A DNA stretch of 64,000 bases from Halarchaeum rubridurum (GTDB lineage Archaea > Halobacteriota > Halobacteria > Halobacteriales > Halobacteriaceae): the NCBI RefSeq assembly GCF_014647115.1, contig NZ_BMOO01000002.1:310001-374000 (forward strand). The letters run 5' to 3'. Below are positions 16,361 to 25,146 of the stretch, piece by piece. The notes beneath the pieces were generated by a model. It made no database searches, had not been told where the DNA came from, and was given only the letters and a program-made list of their open reading frames with translations. The translations under genes and the position numbers were made by a program. Positions within the stretch are counted from its first letter, which is position 1. Each line of letters starts with the position of its first letter.

Positions 16361-16462
16361 TCGGCTTTATCCCGGAACGGCGGACACGCCGGGGTCGCGC
16401 GTCCGCTCCCTCTGTGGGGACGAACCGAAAGCCCCCAGTAGCACCTCGTCCTCCGTCCGCCC

Positions 16463-17296
16463 GTGCGCGTCCTCGTCACCGGTGCGACCGGTCGGTACGG
16501 CTACGCCGCCGCGCTCGCGCTCCGCGAGTCGGGCGTCGACGTCACGGCGCTCGTCCGCGACCCCAACACCGACGTCGCCCGTGACCTCACCTCCCGCGGC
16601 GTCCGCCTCGCTCGCGGGCGACGCGATCAACTCGACCACGTCGAGGACGCCCTCGCGGACGCCGACGGGCTCTTCCTCGCCGTCGGCGGCCCGGGCGCGA
16701 GCGCGCGAACCACGGCCGAGCGGGCCGAGGCGCTCGTTCGCGCCGCCGACCGCACCGACGCGACCGTCGTTCACGCCTCGCTCGTCGAGGCCGACGCGCG
16801 CCCCGGCGTTCCCCTCGTCGACGTCCGCGGTCGAATCGACGCCGACCTCGCCTCTCGGGGCGTCACGCACGTCTCGTTGCGTCCCGGCGTCCCGCTCGAC
16901 GCCTTCGAGCGCGCCCGCGACGCCGTCGAGACCGAGGGACGTCTCTCGTTCCCCCTCGACGGGCACGCGCGCGTCCCGCTGACCGACCCGCGCGACGTCG
17001 GTCGGGCCGCCGCTGCGGCGTTCACGGACTCGCGCCCGCCCGCGGGCGAACGACTCCCCGTCGTCTCCGGGACCCACTCGCTCTACGATGTCGCCGACGT
17101 CCTCGAAGCGCTCCTCGGTCGATCGATAACGGCCGACCCGCGGGGTCCGACCGCCGCCCCGCGCTCGCTCACCGCCTTCTACCGGTGGGCGAACGAGGGG
17201 GCGCTCCTCGGTGTCGACGCGGACGCACTCCCCGCACGCTACGGCGTCGACCCCGCACCGATACGCGACTACTTCGGGCGCGCGGGCTGGCGGTAG
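16463..17296 (+). CDS. NmrA-like NAD(P)-binding protein
   Basis: A 277-residue atypical short-chain dehydrogenase fold, starting with GTG. The N-terminal nucleotide site is VLVTGATGRYGYAAALAL (GxxGxxG), followed by VTALVRDPNTDVARDL, DADGLFLAVGGPGA and TVVHASLVEADA. There is no YxxxK catalytic pair, which fits the NmrA/NAD(P)H-sensor or quinone-reductase-like group. Function may be redox sensing or reduction of an unknown substrate. It starts soon after the origin repeats and runs convergently into the aldo/keto reductase with one base between the stops. Confidence 0.72.
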   Translation: MRVLVTGATGRYGYAAALALRESGVDVTALVRDPNTDVARDLTSRGVRLARGRRDQLDHVEDALADADGLFLAVGGPGASARTTAERAEALVRAADRTDATVVHASLVEADARPGVPLVDVRGRIDADLASRGVTHVSLRPGVPLDAFERARDAVETEGRLSFPLDGHARVPLTDPRDVGRAAAAAFTDSRPPAGERLPVVSGTHSLYDVADVLEALLGRSITADPRGPTAAPRSLTAFYRWANEGALLGVDADALPARYGVDPAPIRDYFGRAGWR

Positions 17297-17297
17297 C

Positions 17298-18098
17298 TCA
17301 CTCGTTCCACGGTGCCGCGGGGAAGTCGACGAGTCGCTCCTCGCGCTCGATGCCGTCGATGCGCGCGACGTCCTCGTCGTCGAGTTCGAGGTCGAGCGCG
17401 CCGTAGTTCTCGACGATGTGCGCCTTCGAGGTCGCCTTCGGAATCGCCGCGACGTTCTCCTTCGAGAGGAGCCACGCGAGCGACACCTGATACGGACTCG
17501 CGTCGTGTTTCTCGCCGATTTCGACGAGCTCGGGGACGTCCGCGACCTGCCCGCGCGCGACCGGGCAGTAGGCGACGAGCCAGTGGTCGTCGTCGAGCGC
17601 GCGCTCGTGGAGCTCCTCCTGCTGGAGGAGCGGGTGCATCTCGACCTGGTGGGCGAAGACCGGGCTCTCCAGGCGCTCGATGGCCTCGTCGAGGAGTTCG
17701 GGCGTGAAGTTCGAGAGCCCGACGTTGCGAATCGCGCCCTCGGTGCGGAGGGTGTCGAGCGCGGGCAGCGTCTCCGCGGGGTCGTAGCTGTCTATCGGCC
17801 AGTGGACGTAGAGGAGGTCGACGTACTCCGTGTCGAGCTTTTCGAGGCTCTCCGCGGTCGTCTCGTGGACCGCGTCGCGCGCGAGGTTGTCCATGTCGAG
17901 TTTCGTCGCGAGGAAGACGTCGTCGCGCGCGACGTCGGCCTCCGCGATACCCTCGCCCACGTACGTCTCGTTGTCGTACATCTGTGCGGTGTCGACGTGT
18001 CGATACCCCGTTTCGAGCGCCGTCCGCACGGCGTTCCGGCAGTCCGCGGGATCGGTGTTCTTGTACGTACCGAGGCCGAACCGGTGGAAGTCGCTCAT
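17298..18098 (-). CDS. Aldo/keto reductase
   Basis: A 266-residue TIM-barrel NADPH-dependent carbonyl reductase. The catalytic tetrad is visible: Asp and Tyr in GYRHVDTAQMYDNETYVGEGI, Lys in FLATKLD, and His in VDLLYVHWPID. Other signatures are IRNVGLSNFTPELLDEA, VFAHQVEMHPLLQQ and IPKATSKAHIVENY, the NADPH-binding end. It is of normal length and is close to 2,5-diketo-gluconate/xylose reductase-type AKRs; the substrate is unknown. Confidence 0.9.
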   Translation of the reverse strand: MSDFHRFGLGTYKNTDPADCRNAVRTALETGYRHVDTAQMYDNETYVGEGIAEADVARDDVFLATKLDMDNLARDAVHETTAESLEKLDTEYVDLLYVHWPIDSYDPAETLPALDTLRTEGAIRNVGLSNFTPELLDEAIERLESPVFAHQVEMHPLLQQEELHERALDDDHWLVAYCPVARGQVADVPELVEIGEKHDASPYQVSLAWLLSKENVAAIPKATSKAHIVENYGALDLELDDEDVARIDGIEREERLVDFPAAPWNE

Positions 18099-18257
18099 CG
18101 CCCCCGCCTACGTCCGTCGGCCCGAAAACGCTACGGGCCCCGGCGCGCCTCACGGGACGGCGGTCGCTCGCGTTCCTCCGGCGACCGCGACGCAGTCGTG
18201 CCGCTCGCGCGTTTCGCCGTCATCCCTATATTCGAGACGGCCCTCCACACTCCCCGT

Positions 18258-18701
18258 ATGCCGCGACGCAACCCCTTCGACGACATCGACCGGCTCTTCG
18301 ACCGACTGAACCGCCAGTTCGAGGACGCGGCCGAGATGCTCGACGACGAGCGTGGCGACGCGCTCACGGGCGGGTTCGCCGCCGACGTCGAGGACGCGGG
18401 CGACGAGTTCGTCGTCACCGTCGACCTCCCCGGCTTCGAGAAGGAGGACGTCGACGTCCGCGTGCAGGACCGCGCGCTCTCCATCAGTGCCGAGCGGACG
18501 ACGGAGACCGAGACCGGCGGGGACGAGGCGGAGTCGACGTACGTCCGCCGCGAGCGCCACGGCGAATCCGTCTCGCGTCGGCTGACGCTCCCCGAACCCG
18601 TCGACACCGACGACGTCGCCGCGACGATGAAGAACGGCGTGCTCACCGTGACGCTCGGAAAAGAAGACGAGTCGGACGGACACCGAATCGACGTCCAGTA
18701 A
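18258..18701 (+). CDS. Small heat shock protein, Hsp20/alpha-crystallin family
   Basis: A 147-residue ATP-independent chaperone. The N-terminal arm (MPRRNPFDDIDRLFDRLNRQF) is followed by the alpha-crystallin domain from about residue 45: DEFVVTVDLPGFEKEDVDVRVQDRALSISAERT, YVRRERHGESVSRRLTLPEPV, and the hallmark MKNGVLTVTLGK. The DHRIDVQ-like tail lacks a clear IxI motif. ATG 18258 gives the family length and follows a CGTATG context with an A+T-containing stretch (CTATATTC, 18227-18234) about 26 bases upstream as TATA box. Confidence 0.93.
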   Translation: MPRRNPFDDIDRLFDRLNRQFEDAAEMLDDERGDALTGGFAADVEDAGDEFVVTVDLPGFEKEDVDVRVQDRALSISAERTTETETGGDEAESTYVRRERHGESVSRRLTLPEPVDTDDVAATMKNGVLTVTLGKEDESDGHRIDVQ

Positions 18702-18732
18702 CGTCGCCTCTCGCGTTTTTCGGCTCTCGGCT

Positions 18733-19560
18733 CTACGTCTCGACGACGCGCTCGATTCGCGCGTCGGCCTCGGGGTGCTCCGCATCGTCGAGTCCGGCGA
18801 CGGCGTCCAGGAAGGTCACGCGATAGCTCGCCGGCCCCTCGTAGTCGCCGAACGACCCGTTCGCGGCTGCTTCACCCGCGACGCCGAAGGCGAGCGTGCC
18901 GGCGAGCGCCGCGGTTTCCGCGTCGTCGAGCGCCGCGGCGAACGTCGCCAGCGTCACGCCGAGCATACAGCCGGTGCCGACGACCCGCCCGAGCATCGCG
19001 TCGCCCGCCGTAATCTCGTAGGCCGCCTCGGTCGTCGCGACGACGTCCGTCTCGCCGGACGCGACCACCACGGCGTCGGTGTCGCGCGCGAGCGCCATCG
19101 CCGTCTCCGCGACGTCCGCGTACTCGCCGACGGATTCGACGCCCCGGACCTCTGCGTCGTCGCCCGCGAGCGCCGTAATCTCGCCGTAGTTCCCCTTCAC
19201 GACCGTCGGGTCGAGGTCGGTGACGAGCGCCTCGGCGACGCGGTCGCGCGTGGGGGTCGCGCCGACGCCGACGGGGTCGACGACGAGCGGGACGTCGTGC
19301 TCGTTCGCCGCGCGGCCCGCCGTCAACATCACCTCCTCGCCGGCCTCGCTGACCGTCCCCATGTTGAGGAGACAGCCCTGCGCGCCCGCGACCATGTCGT
19401 CGACCTCGCGGGCGTCGTCGCTCATTACGGGGAGGCCGCCCCAGTGGAGGGTGACGTTGGCGACGTCGTTGACGGTGACGGCGTTCGTCACGCAGTTGAT
19501 GAGCGGCTGTTCGTCCCGAATCGTGCCGAGCGCCTCGGCGATGGTGAAGTCGATAGTCAT
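18733..19560 (-). CDS. thiM: Hydroxyethylthiazole kinase ThiM
   Basis: ThiM phosphorylates 4-methyl-5-(2-hydroxyethyl)thiazole in thiamine salvage. The 275-residue ribokinase-like protein shows PLINCVTNAVTVNDVANVTLHWGG, PVMSDDAREV, LLNMGTVSE, PLVVDPVGVGATPTRDR, VVKGNYGEITALAG, VVASGETDVV and the catalytic GTGCMLG stretch. Its ATG overlaps the thiE stop by four bases, so the two are coupled. Confidence 0.92.
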   Translation of the reverse strand: MTIDFTIAEALGTIRDEQPLINCVTNAVTVNDVANVTLHWGGLPVMSDDAREVDDMVAGAQGCLLNMGTVSEAGEEVMLTAGRAANEHDVPLVVDPVGVGATPTRDRVAEALVTDLDPTVVKGNYGEITALAGDDAEVRGVESVGEYADVAETAMALARDTDAVVVASGETDVVATTEAAYEITAGDAMLGRVVGTGCMLGVTLATFAAALDDAETAALAGTLAFGVAGEAAANGSFGDYEGPASYRVTFLDAVAGLDDAEHPEADARIERVVET

Positions 19561-20201
19561 GGTCGTTCTCCGGCAGCTCGTACCGCGTCGGCGAGTTCGC
19601 GCGTCGCCGCCTCGGGGTCGTCCGCGGCGGTGATCGCGGAGACGACGGCGACGCCGTCCGCGCCCGCCTCGATGACGTCGCCGGCGTTCGCGGCCGTGAT
19701 TCCCCCGATTCCGACGATGGGGACGTCGACGGCGTCCGCGATGGCGGCGACGGTGTCGGGGCCGATTTCCGCGTGCTCCTCGCGGACGTCCTTCGAGTCG
19801 GTCGCGTACACCGCGCCGACGCCGAGGTAGTCCGCGCCGGCCTGTACGGCCCGTCTGGCGGCTGCCACGGAGGAGACCGACCGGCCGACGATTGCCTCGT
19901 CGCCGAGCACGTCGCGCGCGGCGGCGACCGGGAGGTCCTCGTCGCCGAGGTGGACGCCGTCGGCGTCGACGGCCGCCGCGATGTCCACGCGGTCGTTCAC
20001 GAGGTAGGTGACGTCCGCCTCGCGCGTCTGCTCGCGGAGCGCGCGCCCGAGGTGGTAGCGCTCGCGCGCCGTCGCGCCCTTCTCGCGCAACTGGACGACG
20101 TCGACGCCGCCGGTGATGGCGGCCGCGACGACGTCCTCCGTCGTCCGCCCGCGCGAGCGACTTCCCTGTGTGACGAGGTAGGTGCCGAACTCGCTATTCA
20201 C
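19557..20201 (-). CDS. thiE: Thiamine-phosphate synthase ThiE
   Basis: ThiE joins HMP pyrophosphate and thiazole phosphate. The 214-residue TIM barrel shows VVQLREKGATARERY, YLVNDRVDIAAAVDADGVHLGDEDLP, IVGRSVSSV, ADYLGVGAVYATDSKDV, PIVGIGGITAANAGDVIEAGADGVAVVSAI. The start is GTG at 20199-20201, which lies inside the thi palindrome GTATCACCCGTGAATA; this fits a leaderless transcript with an operator across its start. Confidence 0.92.
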   Translation of the reverse strand: MNSEFGTYLVTQGSRSRGRTTEDVVAAAITGGVDVVQLREKGATARERYHLGRALREQTREADVTYLVNDRVDIAAAVDADGVHLGDEDLPVAAARDVLGDEAIVGRSVSSVAAARRAVQAGADYLGVGAVYATDSKDVREEHAEIGPDTVAAIADAVDVPIVGIGGITAANAGDVIEAGADGVAVVSAITAADDPEAATRELADAVRAAGERP

Positions 20202-20210
20202 GGGTGATAC
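20195..20210. promoter_or_regulatory. thi operator-like motif at the thiE start (GTATCACCCGTGAATA on the minus strand)
   Basis: Shares GTATCAC plus a following CGTGA with the perfect palindrome before thiD (23854-23870). It covers the GTG start codon of thiE. Confidence 0.45.
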
Positions 20211-20327
20211 CCGTTAGTGGTCGTCGGGGTGAGAAAACGGTTGTGGTCGCCCTCCCGGCCCCCGGTCCGACCGTGTGTGACGCCGCACACCCTCACGTAC
20301 AAGGCGGTCGGCGGTCTGCTCTCTCGT

Positions 20328-21125
20328 GTGCCGACTGTTACCTCGGCGGACGGAACGCGAATCGCGTACGAGCGAACCGGCGACGGACCGCCGCTCGTGT
20401 TGGTCCACGGCACCGCCGGCCACCGGGTCGACTGGCGCGAGGTCGCCCCCGCGCTCGCCGAGTCGTTCACCCTCTCTCTCGTCGAGCGGCGGGGTCGCGG
20501 CGAGAGCGGCGACGCCGCGTCCTACGCCATCGAGCACGAGTACGCCGACGTCGCCGCGGTCGTCGAGCACGCCGCCGCCGAGGTGGACCCCGACACGCCC
20601 GTCTCGCTCCTCGGGCACTCCTACGGCGCGATCTGCGCGCTCCACGCCGTCCGGGAGACGGACGCCGTCGACCGGCTCGTCCTCTACGAACCGCCGCTCG
20701 GCGACGTCCCCGAACCCGAGGGTGCGGCGGCCGACATCGAGCGCCTGCTCCGCGAGGAGGGCCGCGACGCCGCGACCGCCGCCTTCCTCCGTGAGGCCGT
20801 CGGCCTGAGCGACCTCGTCATCGACTCGATGCGCGGCGACGACCTCTGGCGCGCCCGCCTTGACGCGATTCCGACCGTCCCGCGCGAGATTCGCGCGACG
20901 CAGGGCGAGCGTTTCGACCCGGCCGCGTTCGCCGACGTTGCGGTCCCGACGACGCTCCTCCTCGGCGGCGACAGCCCATCCGCGATGCGACGCGCCACCG
21001 AATCGGTCGCCGACGCGCTCCCCGACGCCGACATCGTCACGCTCGCGGGCTGTGCGCACATGGCGATGCACGCCGACCCCGAGCAGTTCGTCGACGCCGT
21101 CCGCGACGCGCCCGCCGCGCGCTGA
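20328..21125 (+). CDS. Alpha/beta hydrolase
   Basis: A 265-residue alpha/beta-hydrolase. The oxyanion segment is LVLVHGTAGHRVDW, the nucleophile elbow is LLGHSYGAICAL (Ser near residue 94), the acid is expected in TTLLLGGDSPSAM, and the catalytic His is in LAGCAHMAMHADPEQFVDAV. GTG 20328 (VPTVTSADGTRIAYER) is preferred over an in-frame start at 20217, whose product upstream is basic and unlike the family. The substrate is unknown; it lies among redox genes between the two thi loci. Confidence 0.82.
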   Translation: MPTVTSADGTRIAYERTGDGPPLVLVHGTAGHRVDWREVAPALAESFTLSLVERRGRGESGDAASYAIEHEYADVAAVVEHAAAEVDPDTPVSLLGHSYGAICALHAVRETDAVDRLVLYEPPLGDVPEPEGAAADIERLLREEGRDAATAAFLREAVGLSDLVIDSMRGDDLWRARLDAIPTVPREIRATQGERFDPAAFADVAVPTTLLLGGDSPSAMRRATESVADALPDADIVTLAGCAHMAMHADPEQFVDAVRDAPAAR

Positions 21126-21202
21126 CCCCCCCGGCCGTCCGCGTTCGACGCCGTGTCACCGAACCGAACCCTTTTGTCGTCGTTCACGAATATTGTCCTC
21201 AT

Positions 21203-21835
21203 ATGCCACAGTACGTGGAGAAGCTGGACCGGCACCTCGCACACATCGAGTCGATGGCCGAGTCCGAACCCGACCCGCATCGGAGTCGCATCCTCTGGAA
21301 CTACCTCCATCACGGGGCCCTCGAACTCAGCGGGAACTGGGAGCGCATCTTCGACCCCTCGATGACCGTTGATCACCCGCATTACGAGATGCGGACCGGT
21401 TCCGACGAGACGGTCGTCCTCGACGGCGCGGACGAGGTGAAGGAGTTCTACGCGATTATCGAGGACGAGAACGTCATGGCGATAAACGACGGCCTCCACC
21501 AGTTGTTCGTCAACGACAGCGGCCTCGCGGAGTTCGCCTCGACCGTCGACTTCGCCCCCGGCCACGTCATCGCGGACGAGCGCGACGCGTGGTACTACGA
21601 CGACCCCGTGATCGACGACCCCGACGCCACCTACGCGCGCGTCTCCCCGCACGCGATGTACTGGCCGTACACCGACGACGGCCGGCTCGTCGGCGAACGC
21701 GTCTACCAGATCGAACCGTTCACCGTCGAGAAGGTCGACCCCGACGCGGTTCCGACGGTGGACGACATCGCCGCGGTCGCGGAAGCCTACTTCCCCGAGA
21801 ACGTCGACGGCGACACGCCGTACGCCGACCTATGA
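21203..21835 (+). CDS. Conserved protein, possible NTF2/SnoaL-like fold
   Basis: A 210-residue acidic protein starting MPQYVEKLDRHLAHIES. The sequence WERIFDPSMTVDHPHYEMRTGSD, VKEFYAIIEDENVMAINDGLHQLFV and RLVGERVYQIEPFTVEKVD suggests the cone-shaped NTF2-like fold used by many small-molecule isomerases and hydratases, but no catalytic pattern is certain. Its stop overlaps the ATG of the next gene (ATGA), an NAD-dependent epimerase-like protein, so the pair probably works on one pathway. Confidence 0.6.
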   Translation: MPQYVEKLDRHLAHIESMAESEPDPHRSRILWNYLHHGALELSGNWERIFDPSMTVDHPHYEMRTGSDETVVLDGADEVKEFYAIIEDENVMAINDGLHQLFVNDSGLAEFASTVDFAPGHVIADERDAWYYDDPVIDDPDATYARVSPHAMYWPYTDDGRLVGERVYQIEPFTVEKVDPDAVPTVDDIAAVAEAYFPENVDGDTPYADL

Positions 21836-22824
21836 GCGACGTCCTCGTCATCGGCGGCACGCGGTTCATCGGCCGCCACGTCGTCGCCGAACTCCTCGAC
21901 CACGAGTACGCCGTGACGGTGTTCACCCGCGGCACCCACCCGAGCCCGTTCGCCGACGACCCGCGCGTCGAGCACGTCACCGGTGACCGGCGGGACGACG
22001 CGGCCGTCGAGCGCGTCGCCGAGACCGTCGACCCCGACGCCGTCGTGGACAACGTCGCGTTCTACCCCGCCGATGTCGAGACGGCCGTCCGGGTCTTCGA
22101 CGACGTCGACGCGTACGTCTACGTGTCGAGCGTTGCCGCCTACGACCCCGAGCACGTGCTGCGGACCGAGTCGAACACGCCGCTCGTCCCCTGCTCGCCG
22201 GCCGAGGCGACCGACGACTCCTTCGAGACTTACGGGCCCCGGAAGGCCGAGGCGGACCGGGTCGCGCTCGCCGCCGCCGACGAACACGGAACACCGGCGA
22301 TGTCGGTCCGCCCGACGATGGTGTACGGCCCGCACAACCACCTCGGGTTCGTGCGGTACTGGGTCGACCGCGTGCTCGACCACGACCGGGTCGTCGTCCC
22401 CGGCGACGGCAGCTACGTCTGCCACCGGACGTACGTCGCGGACGTCGCCTCGGCCGTCCGCATCGTCCTCGAACGCGGCGACCCGGGCGAAGCGTACAAC
22501 GTCGCCGACCAGCGCCCGGTGACGATGACGCAGTTCCTCGACCGCGTCGCCGACGCCGCGGACACCGCGGTCGACCCGGTGTACGCGGGCCCGCGCGACC
22601 TCGCGGCCGCCGACCTCGACCGGGCGGCCTTCCCGCTCTACATGGGCACGCCGTTCGTGATGCCGACGGAGAAACTCGCGTCGCTCGGCTGGGCGTCGAC
22701 GCCCGTCCCGGAGGCGATGGCCGCGACCGTCGCCGACCACCGCGAGCACGGCCTCGACTACGACGACGGGCCGTCGAGGGCGGCCGAACGGCGCGTCCGC
22801 GACGCGCTCGACGCGCTCGACTGA
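21832..22824 (+). CDS. NAD-dependent epimerase/dehydratase family protein
   Basis: A 330-residue extended short-chain dehydrogenase. The dinucleotide site is VLVIGGTRFIGRHVVAELL, followed by VTVFTRGTHPSPF and DAVVDNVAFYPADV. The active-site region is YVYVSSVAAYDP with a later YGPRKAEAD, giving the usual Ser/Tyr-xxx-Lys arrangement (TYGPRK). RPTMVYGPHNHLGFVRYWVDRV and HRTYVADVASAV are typical of sugar-nucleotide epimerase-like and isoflavone-reductase-like members. The substrate is unknown. Coupled by ATGA overlap to the gene before it. Confidence 0.82.
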   Translation: MSDVLVIGGTRFIGRHVVAELLDHEYAVTVFTRGTHPSPFADDPRVEHVTGDRRDDAAVERVAETVDPDAVVDNVAFYPADVETAVRVFDDVDAYVYVSSVAAYDPEHVLRTESNTPLVPCSPAEATDDSFETYGPRKAEADRVALAAADEHGTPAMSVRPTMVYGPHNHLGFVRYWVDRVLDHDRVVVPGDGSYVCHRTYVADVASAVRIVLERGDPGEAYNVADQRPVTMTQFLDRVADAADTAVDPVYAGPRDLAAADLDRAAFPLYMGTPFVMPTEKLASLGWASTPVPEAMAATVADHREHGLDYDDGPSRAAERRVRDALDALD

Positions 22825-22853
22825 CTGAGGACCCGACTCCTCACTCCGGTTCG

Positions 22854-23765
22854 CTACACCTCCGCCAGTACCTCGGCGACGAAGCGCTCGTGCGCCCGTT
22901 CGCGGTCGTCGCCGCGCACGCCGACGATCACGTGGTCGACGCCCGCGTCGTCGAGTCGCCCGAAGTAGTCCCGGAACCACGCCGCGCCCGCGCGAAAGCC
23001 CTGATTCACGTGTTCCGGCGCGGCGTCCGGGTCCGCGGCGAGGTCGACCGTGCAGGTCGTCACGAACGGCTTCGCCGTCCGCTCGCGCCAGTCGTCGAGG
23101 TAGCTCCGCAGGGTGTCCTCGGGGAGGTGGTAGAAGAGCCAGCCGTCGCCGTGTTCGGCGATCCACTCGCGGGACTGACGGCTGTTGCCCGTGACGAGCA
23201 GCGGCAGGTCGCCCGCCGTCGGCTTCGGCACGACGTCCAGCGTCCCGTCGAGGGTGCCCCAACGCGTCTCGACCTCGGGGTACGACTCGCGCCACGCCGC
23301 CCGGAGGACGCGGACGTGCTCGCGGAACGCCGCGCCGCGCTCGTCCTCCGCGACGCCGAAGGCCGCGTACTCCGGCGGTCGGTCGCCCGAGGCGACGCCG
23401 AGAACGACTCGTCCGTCGGAGAGGCGGTCGAGGCTCGCCGCGCTCTTCGCCACGTGCAGCGGGTGCCGGAGCGTGAGGACGACGCTCGCCGTCCCGAGCG
23501 CGACGTCGTCCGTCCGCGCGGCGACCCGCGACAGCCACGTCCACGGGTCGAAGGTCTGGCCGGCGTCGCCGAACGTCGGCCAGTACGTCGGCACGTCGCG
23601 CGCCCACAGCGCGTCGAACCCCAGCGCTTCGAGGTGCTCGGCGAGCGCAAGTTCGCGCTCGACGTCCGGGCGCTCCTCGCGGGCGTCCGTCAGCGGGAAC
23701 GTCGTCCCCACCGTGAGCGCGTCGTCGCCGAACAGCCGTTCGTACCCCCGATTCGGGTTCTCCAC
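22854..23765 (-). CDS. LLM-class (luciferase-like, F420/flavin-dependent) oxidoreductase
   Basis: A 303-residue bacterial-luciferase-fold TIM barrel, starting with GTG. Typical elements are VGTTFPLTDAREERPDVERELALAEHLEALGFDALWARDVP, VALGTASVVLTLRHPLHVAKSAASLDRLSDGRVVLGVASGDRPPEYAAFG, FREHVRVLRAAW, PLLVTGNSRQSREWIAEHGDGWLFY and AGVDHVIVGVRG. Haloarchaeal relatives usually use coenzyme F420 or FMN. The substrate is unknown. Confidence 0.88.
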   Translation of the reverse strand: MENPNRGYERLFGDDALTVGTTFPLTDAREERPDVERELALAEHLEALGFDALWARDVPTYWPTFGDAGQTFDPWTWLSRVAARTDDVALGTASVVLTLRHPLHVAKSAASLDRLSDGRVVLGVASGDRPPEYAAFGVAEDERGAAFREHVRVLRAAWRESYPEVETRWGTLDGTLDVVPKPTAGDLPLLVTGNSRQSREWIAEHGDGWLFYHLPEDTLRSYLDDWRERTAKPFVTTCTVDLAADPDAAPEHVNQGFRAGAAWFRDYFGRLDDAGVDHVIVGVRGDDRERAHERFVAEVLAEV

Positions 23766-23853
23766 GCCGGCACTGCGGGACGCGGCGACGAAAAGCCGCC
23801 GGACGCCGCAGTTCTCCCGACCCGCCGGCCGGCCCGTCGTCCACTACGCTATT

Positions 23854-23870
23854 GTATCACCGCGTGATAC
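23854..23870. promoter_or_regulatory. thi operator-like palindrome GTATCAC-CGC-GTGATAC
   Basis: A perfect 7+7 base inverted repeat 52 bases before the thiD GTG and 8 bases before a 15-codon reading frame (23879-23926). The same GTATCAC core occurs at the start of thiE. Confidence 0.55.
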
Positions 23871-23878
23871 CCCCGACC

Positions 23879-23926
23879 ATGTCGCACACGACCTGCGCGC
23901 GCGCCGCCGCGGAGGTGGCCGCGTGA
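23879..23926 (+). other. Possible leader peptide frame before thiD
   Basis: ATG, 14 more sense codons ([15 protein letters not shown]) and TGA, whose stop overlaps the thiD GTG start (GTGA). It may be a translationally coupled leader, or merely the frame left by a different thiD start. It lies directly after the GTATCAC palindrome. Confidence 0.3.
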
Positions 23927-25128
23927 CCCGACGCGCCGCCCCGGTCGACTACCCCGTCGCGCTCACCATCGCCGGGAGCGACTCCGGCGGGGCCGCGGGC
24001 GTCCAAGCCGACCTGAAGACGATGGAGGCCTGCGGGGCGTACGGGACGAGCGTCGTCACGAGCGTCACCGCGCAGAACACCCGCGGCGTCCACGGCGTCC
24101 ACCACCTCCCGCCCGCGGACGTCACCGCACAACTCGACGCCGTCACCGACGACTACGACGTCCGCGCGGCGAAGACGGGAATGCTCGGGACGCCCGAAAC
24201 CCTCCGAGCGGTCGTCGACGCCGTCACGGACGTCGACGGCCCGCTCGTCGTCGACCCCGTCCTCGTCGCTACCGCGGGCGACGCGCTCGCCGACGACACC
24301 GTCGCCGCGGCCTACGACACCCTCTTCGCGCACGCGACGCTCCTCACGCCGAACGCGAGCGAGGCCGCGACGCTCACCGACACGACCATCGAGACCGAAG
24401 CGGACGCCGTCGCTGCCGCCGAAACCCTCCGGGGGCAGGGCGCGGACGCCGTCCTCCTCACCGGCGGCGACCCCTACACCGACGACGACGGCCGCGCCGT
24501 CGACGTCCTCGTCACAAATGAGGGCACCCGGACGTTCGTGAGCGAGCGCGTCGACACCGAGCGCACTCACGGCTCCGGCTGTACGATATCCAGCGCGATC
24601 ACCGCTCGCCTCGCCCGCGGTGACGACCTCGAAACCGCCGTCGCGCGCGGCATCGACGTCGTCGCGCGCGCCATCCGGTATCCCCACGCCGTCGGCGGCC
24701 CAACCGGGAGCGTGCACCACCTCGCCACGCTCCGGAACGACGCCACGCGCGACGACGTCGCCACCGTCGTCCGCGGTCTCGCCGCCCTCGACTCCGTCAC
24801 CGACGCCGCGGGCGCGACGCCGTACGCCGAATCGCTCGCCGACGTCGCCGGCGGCGCGGACGGACGATTCGGCGACGCCGGCCGACTCGGCGAACGCCTG
24901 CTCGCCGCGCGCGAACGCGACCCGGCGTACCGCTACGCGCTCGCCGTCGCGGACGCCGACGCGCTCGCCGCCGACGTGACGCCCGTCGACCTCGACGCCG
25001 CCGACCTCCCCGCCGGACGCGTCGCCGACGTCGCCACCGACGCCGACGACGCCGCCGTTCGAGCCCCGGACGGGACGGTGACGCTCCTCGCGGACGCCGC
25101 CGCGGCGCTCCGCGAGCGACTCGCCTGA
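23923..25128 (+). CDS. thiD: Hydroxymethylpyrimidine/phosphomethylpyrimidine kinase ThiD with a reduced ThiN-like C-terminal domain
   Basis: Residues about 8-265 are ThiD, which phosphorylates HMP twice: [97 protein letters not shown] and [18 protein letters not shown]. About 135 residues follow. [20 protein letters not shown] and [17 protein letters not shown] resemble pieces of the ThiN domain, but the Ser-His region expected between them is missing, so this domain may be inactive; ThiE is present anyway. GTG 23923 gives the normal N terminus. Confidence 0.87.
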   Translation: MTRRAAPVDYPVALTIAGSDSGGAAGVQADLKTMEACGAYGTSVVTSVTAQNTRGVHGVHHLPPADVTAQLDAVTDDYDVRAAKTGMLGTPETLRAVVDAVTDVDGPLVVDPVLVATAGDALADDTVAAAYDTLFAHATLLTPNASEAATLTDTTIETEADAVAAAETLRGQGADAVLLTGGDPYTDDDGRAVDVLVTNEGTRTFVSERVDTERTHGSGCTISSAITARLARGDDLETAVARGIDVVARAIRYPHAVGGPTGSVHHLATLRNDATRDDVATVVRGLAALDSVTDAAGATPYAESLADVAGGADGRFGDAGRLGERLLAARERDPAYRYALAVADADALAADVTPVDLDAADLPAGRVADVATDADDAAVRAPDGTVTLLADAAAALRERLA

Positions 25129-25146
25129 GAAGCGGTCGGTGACGGG

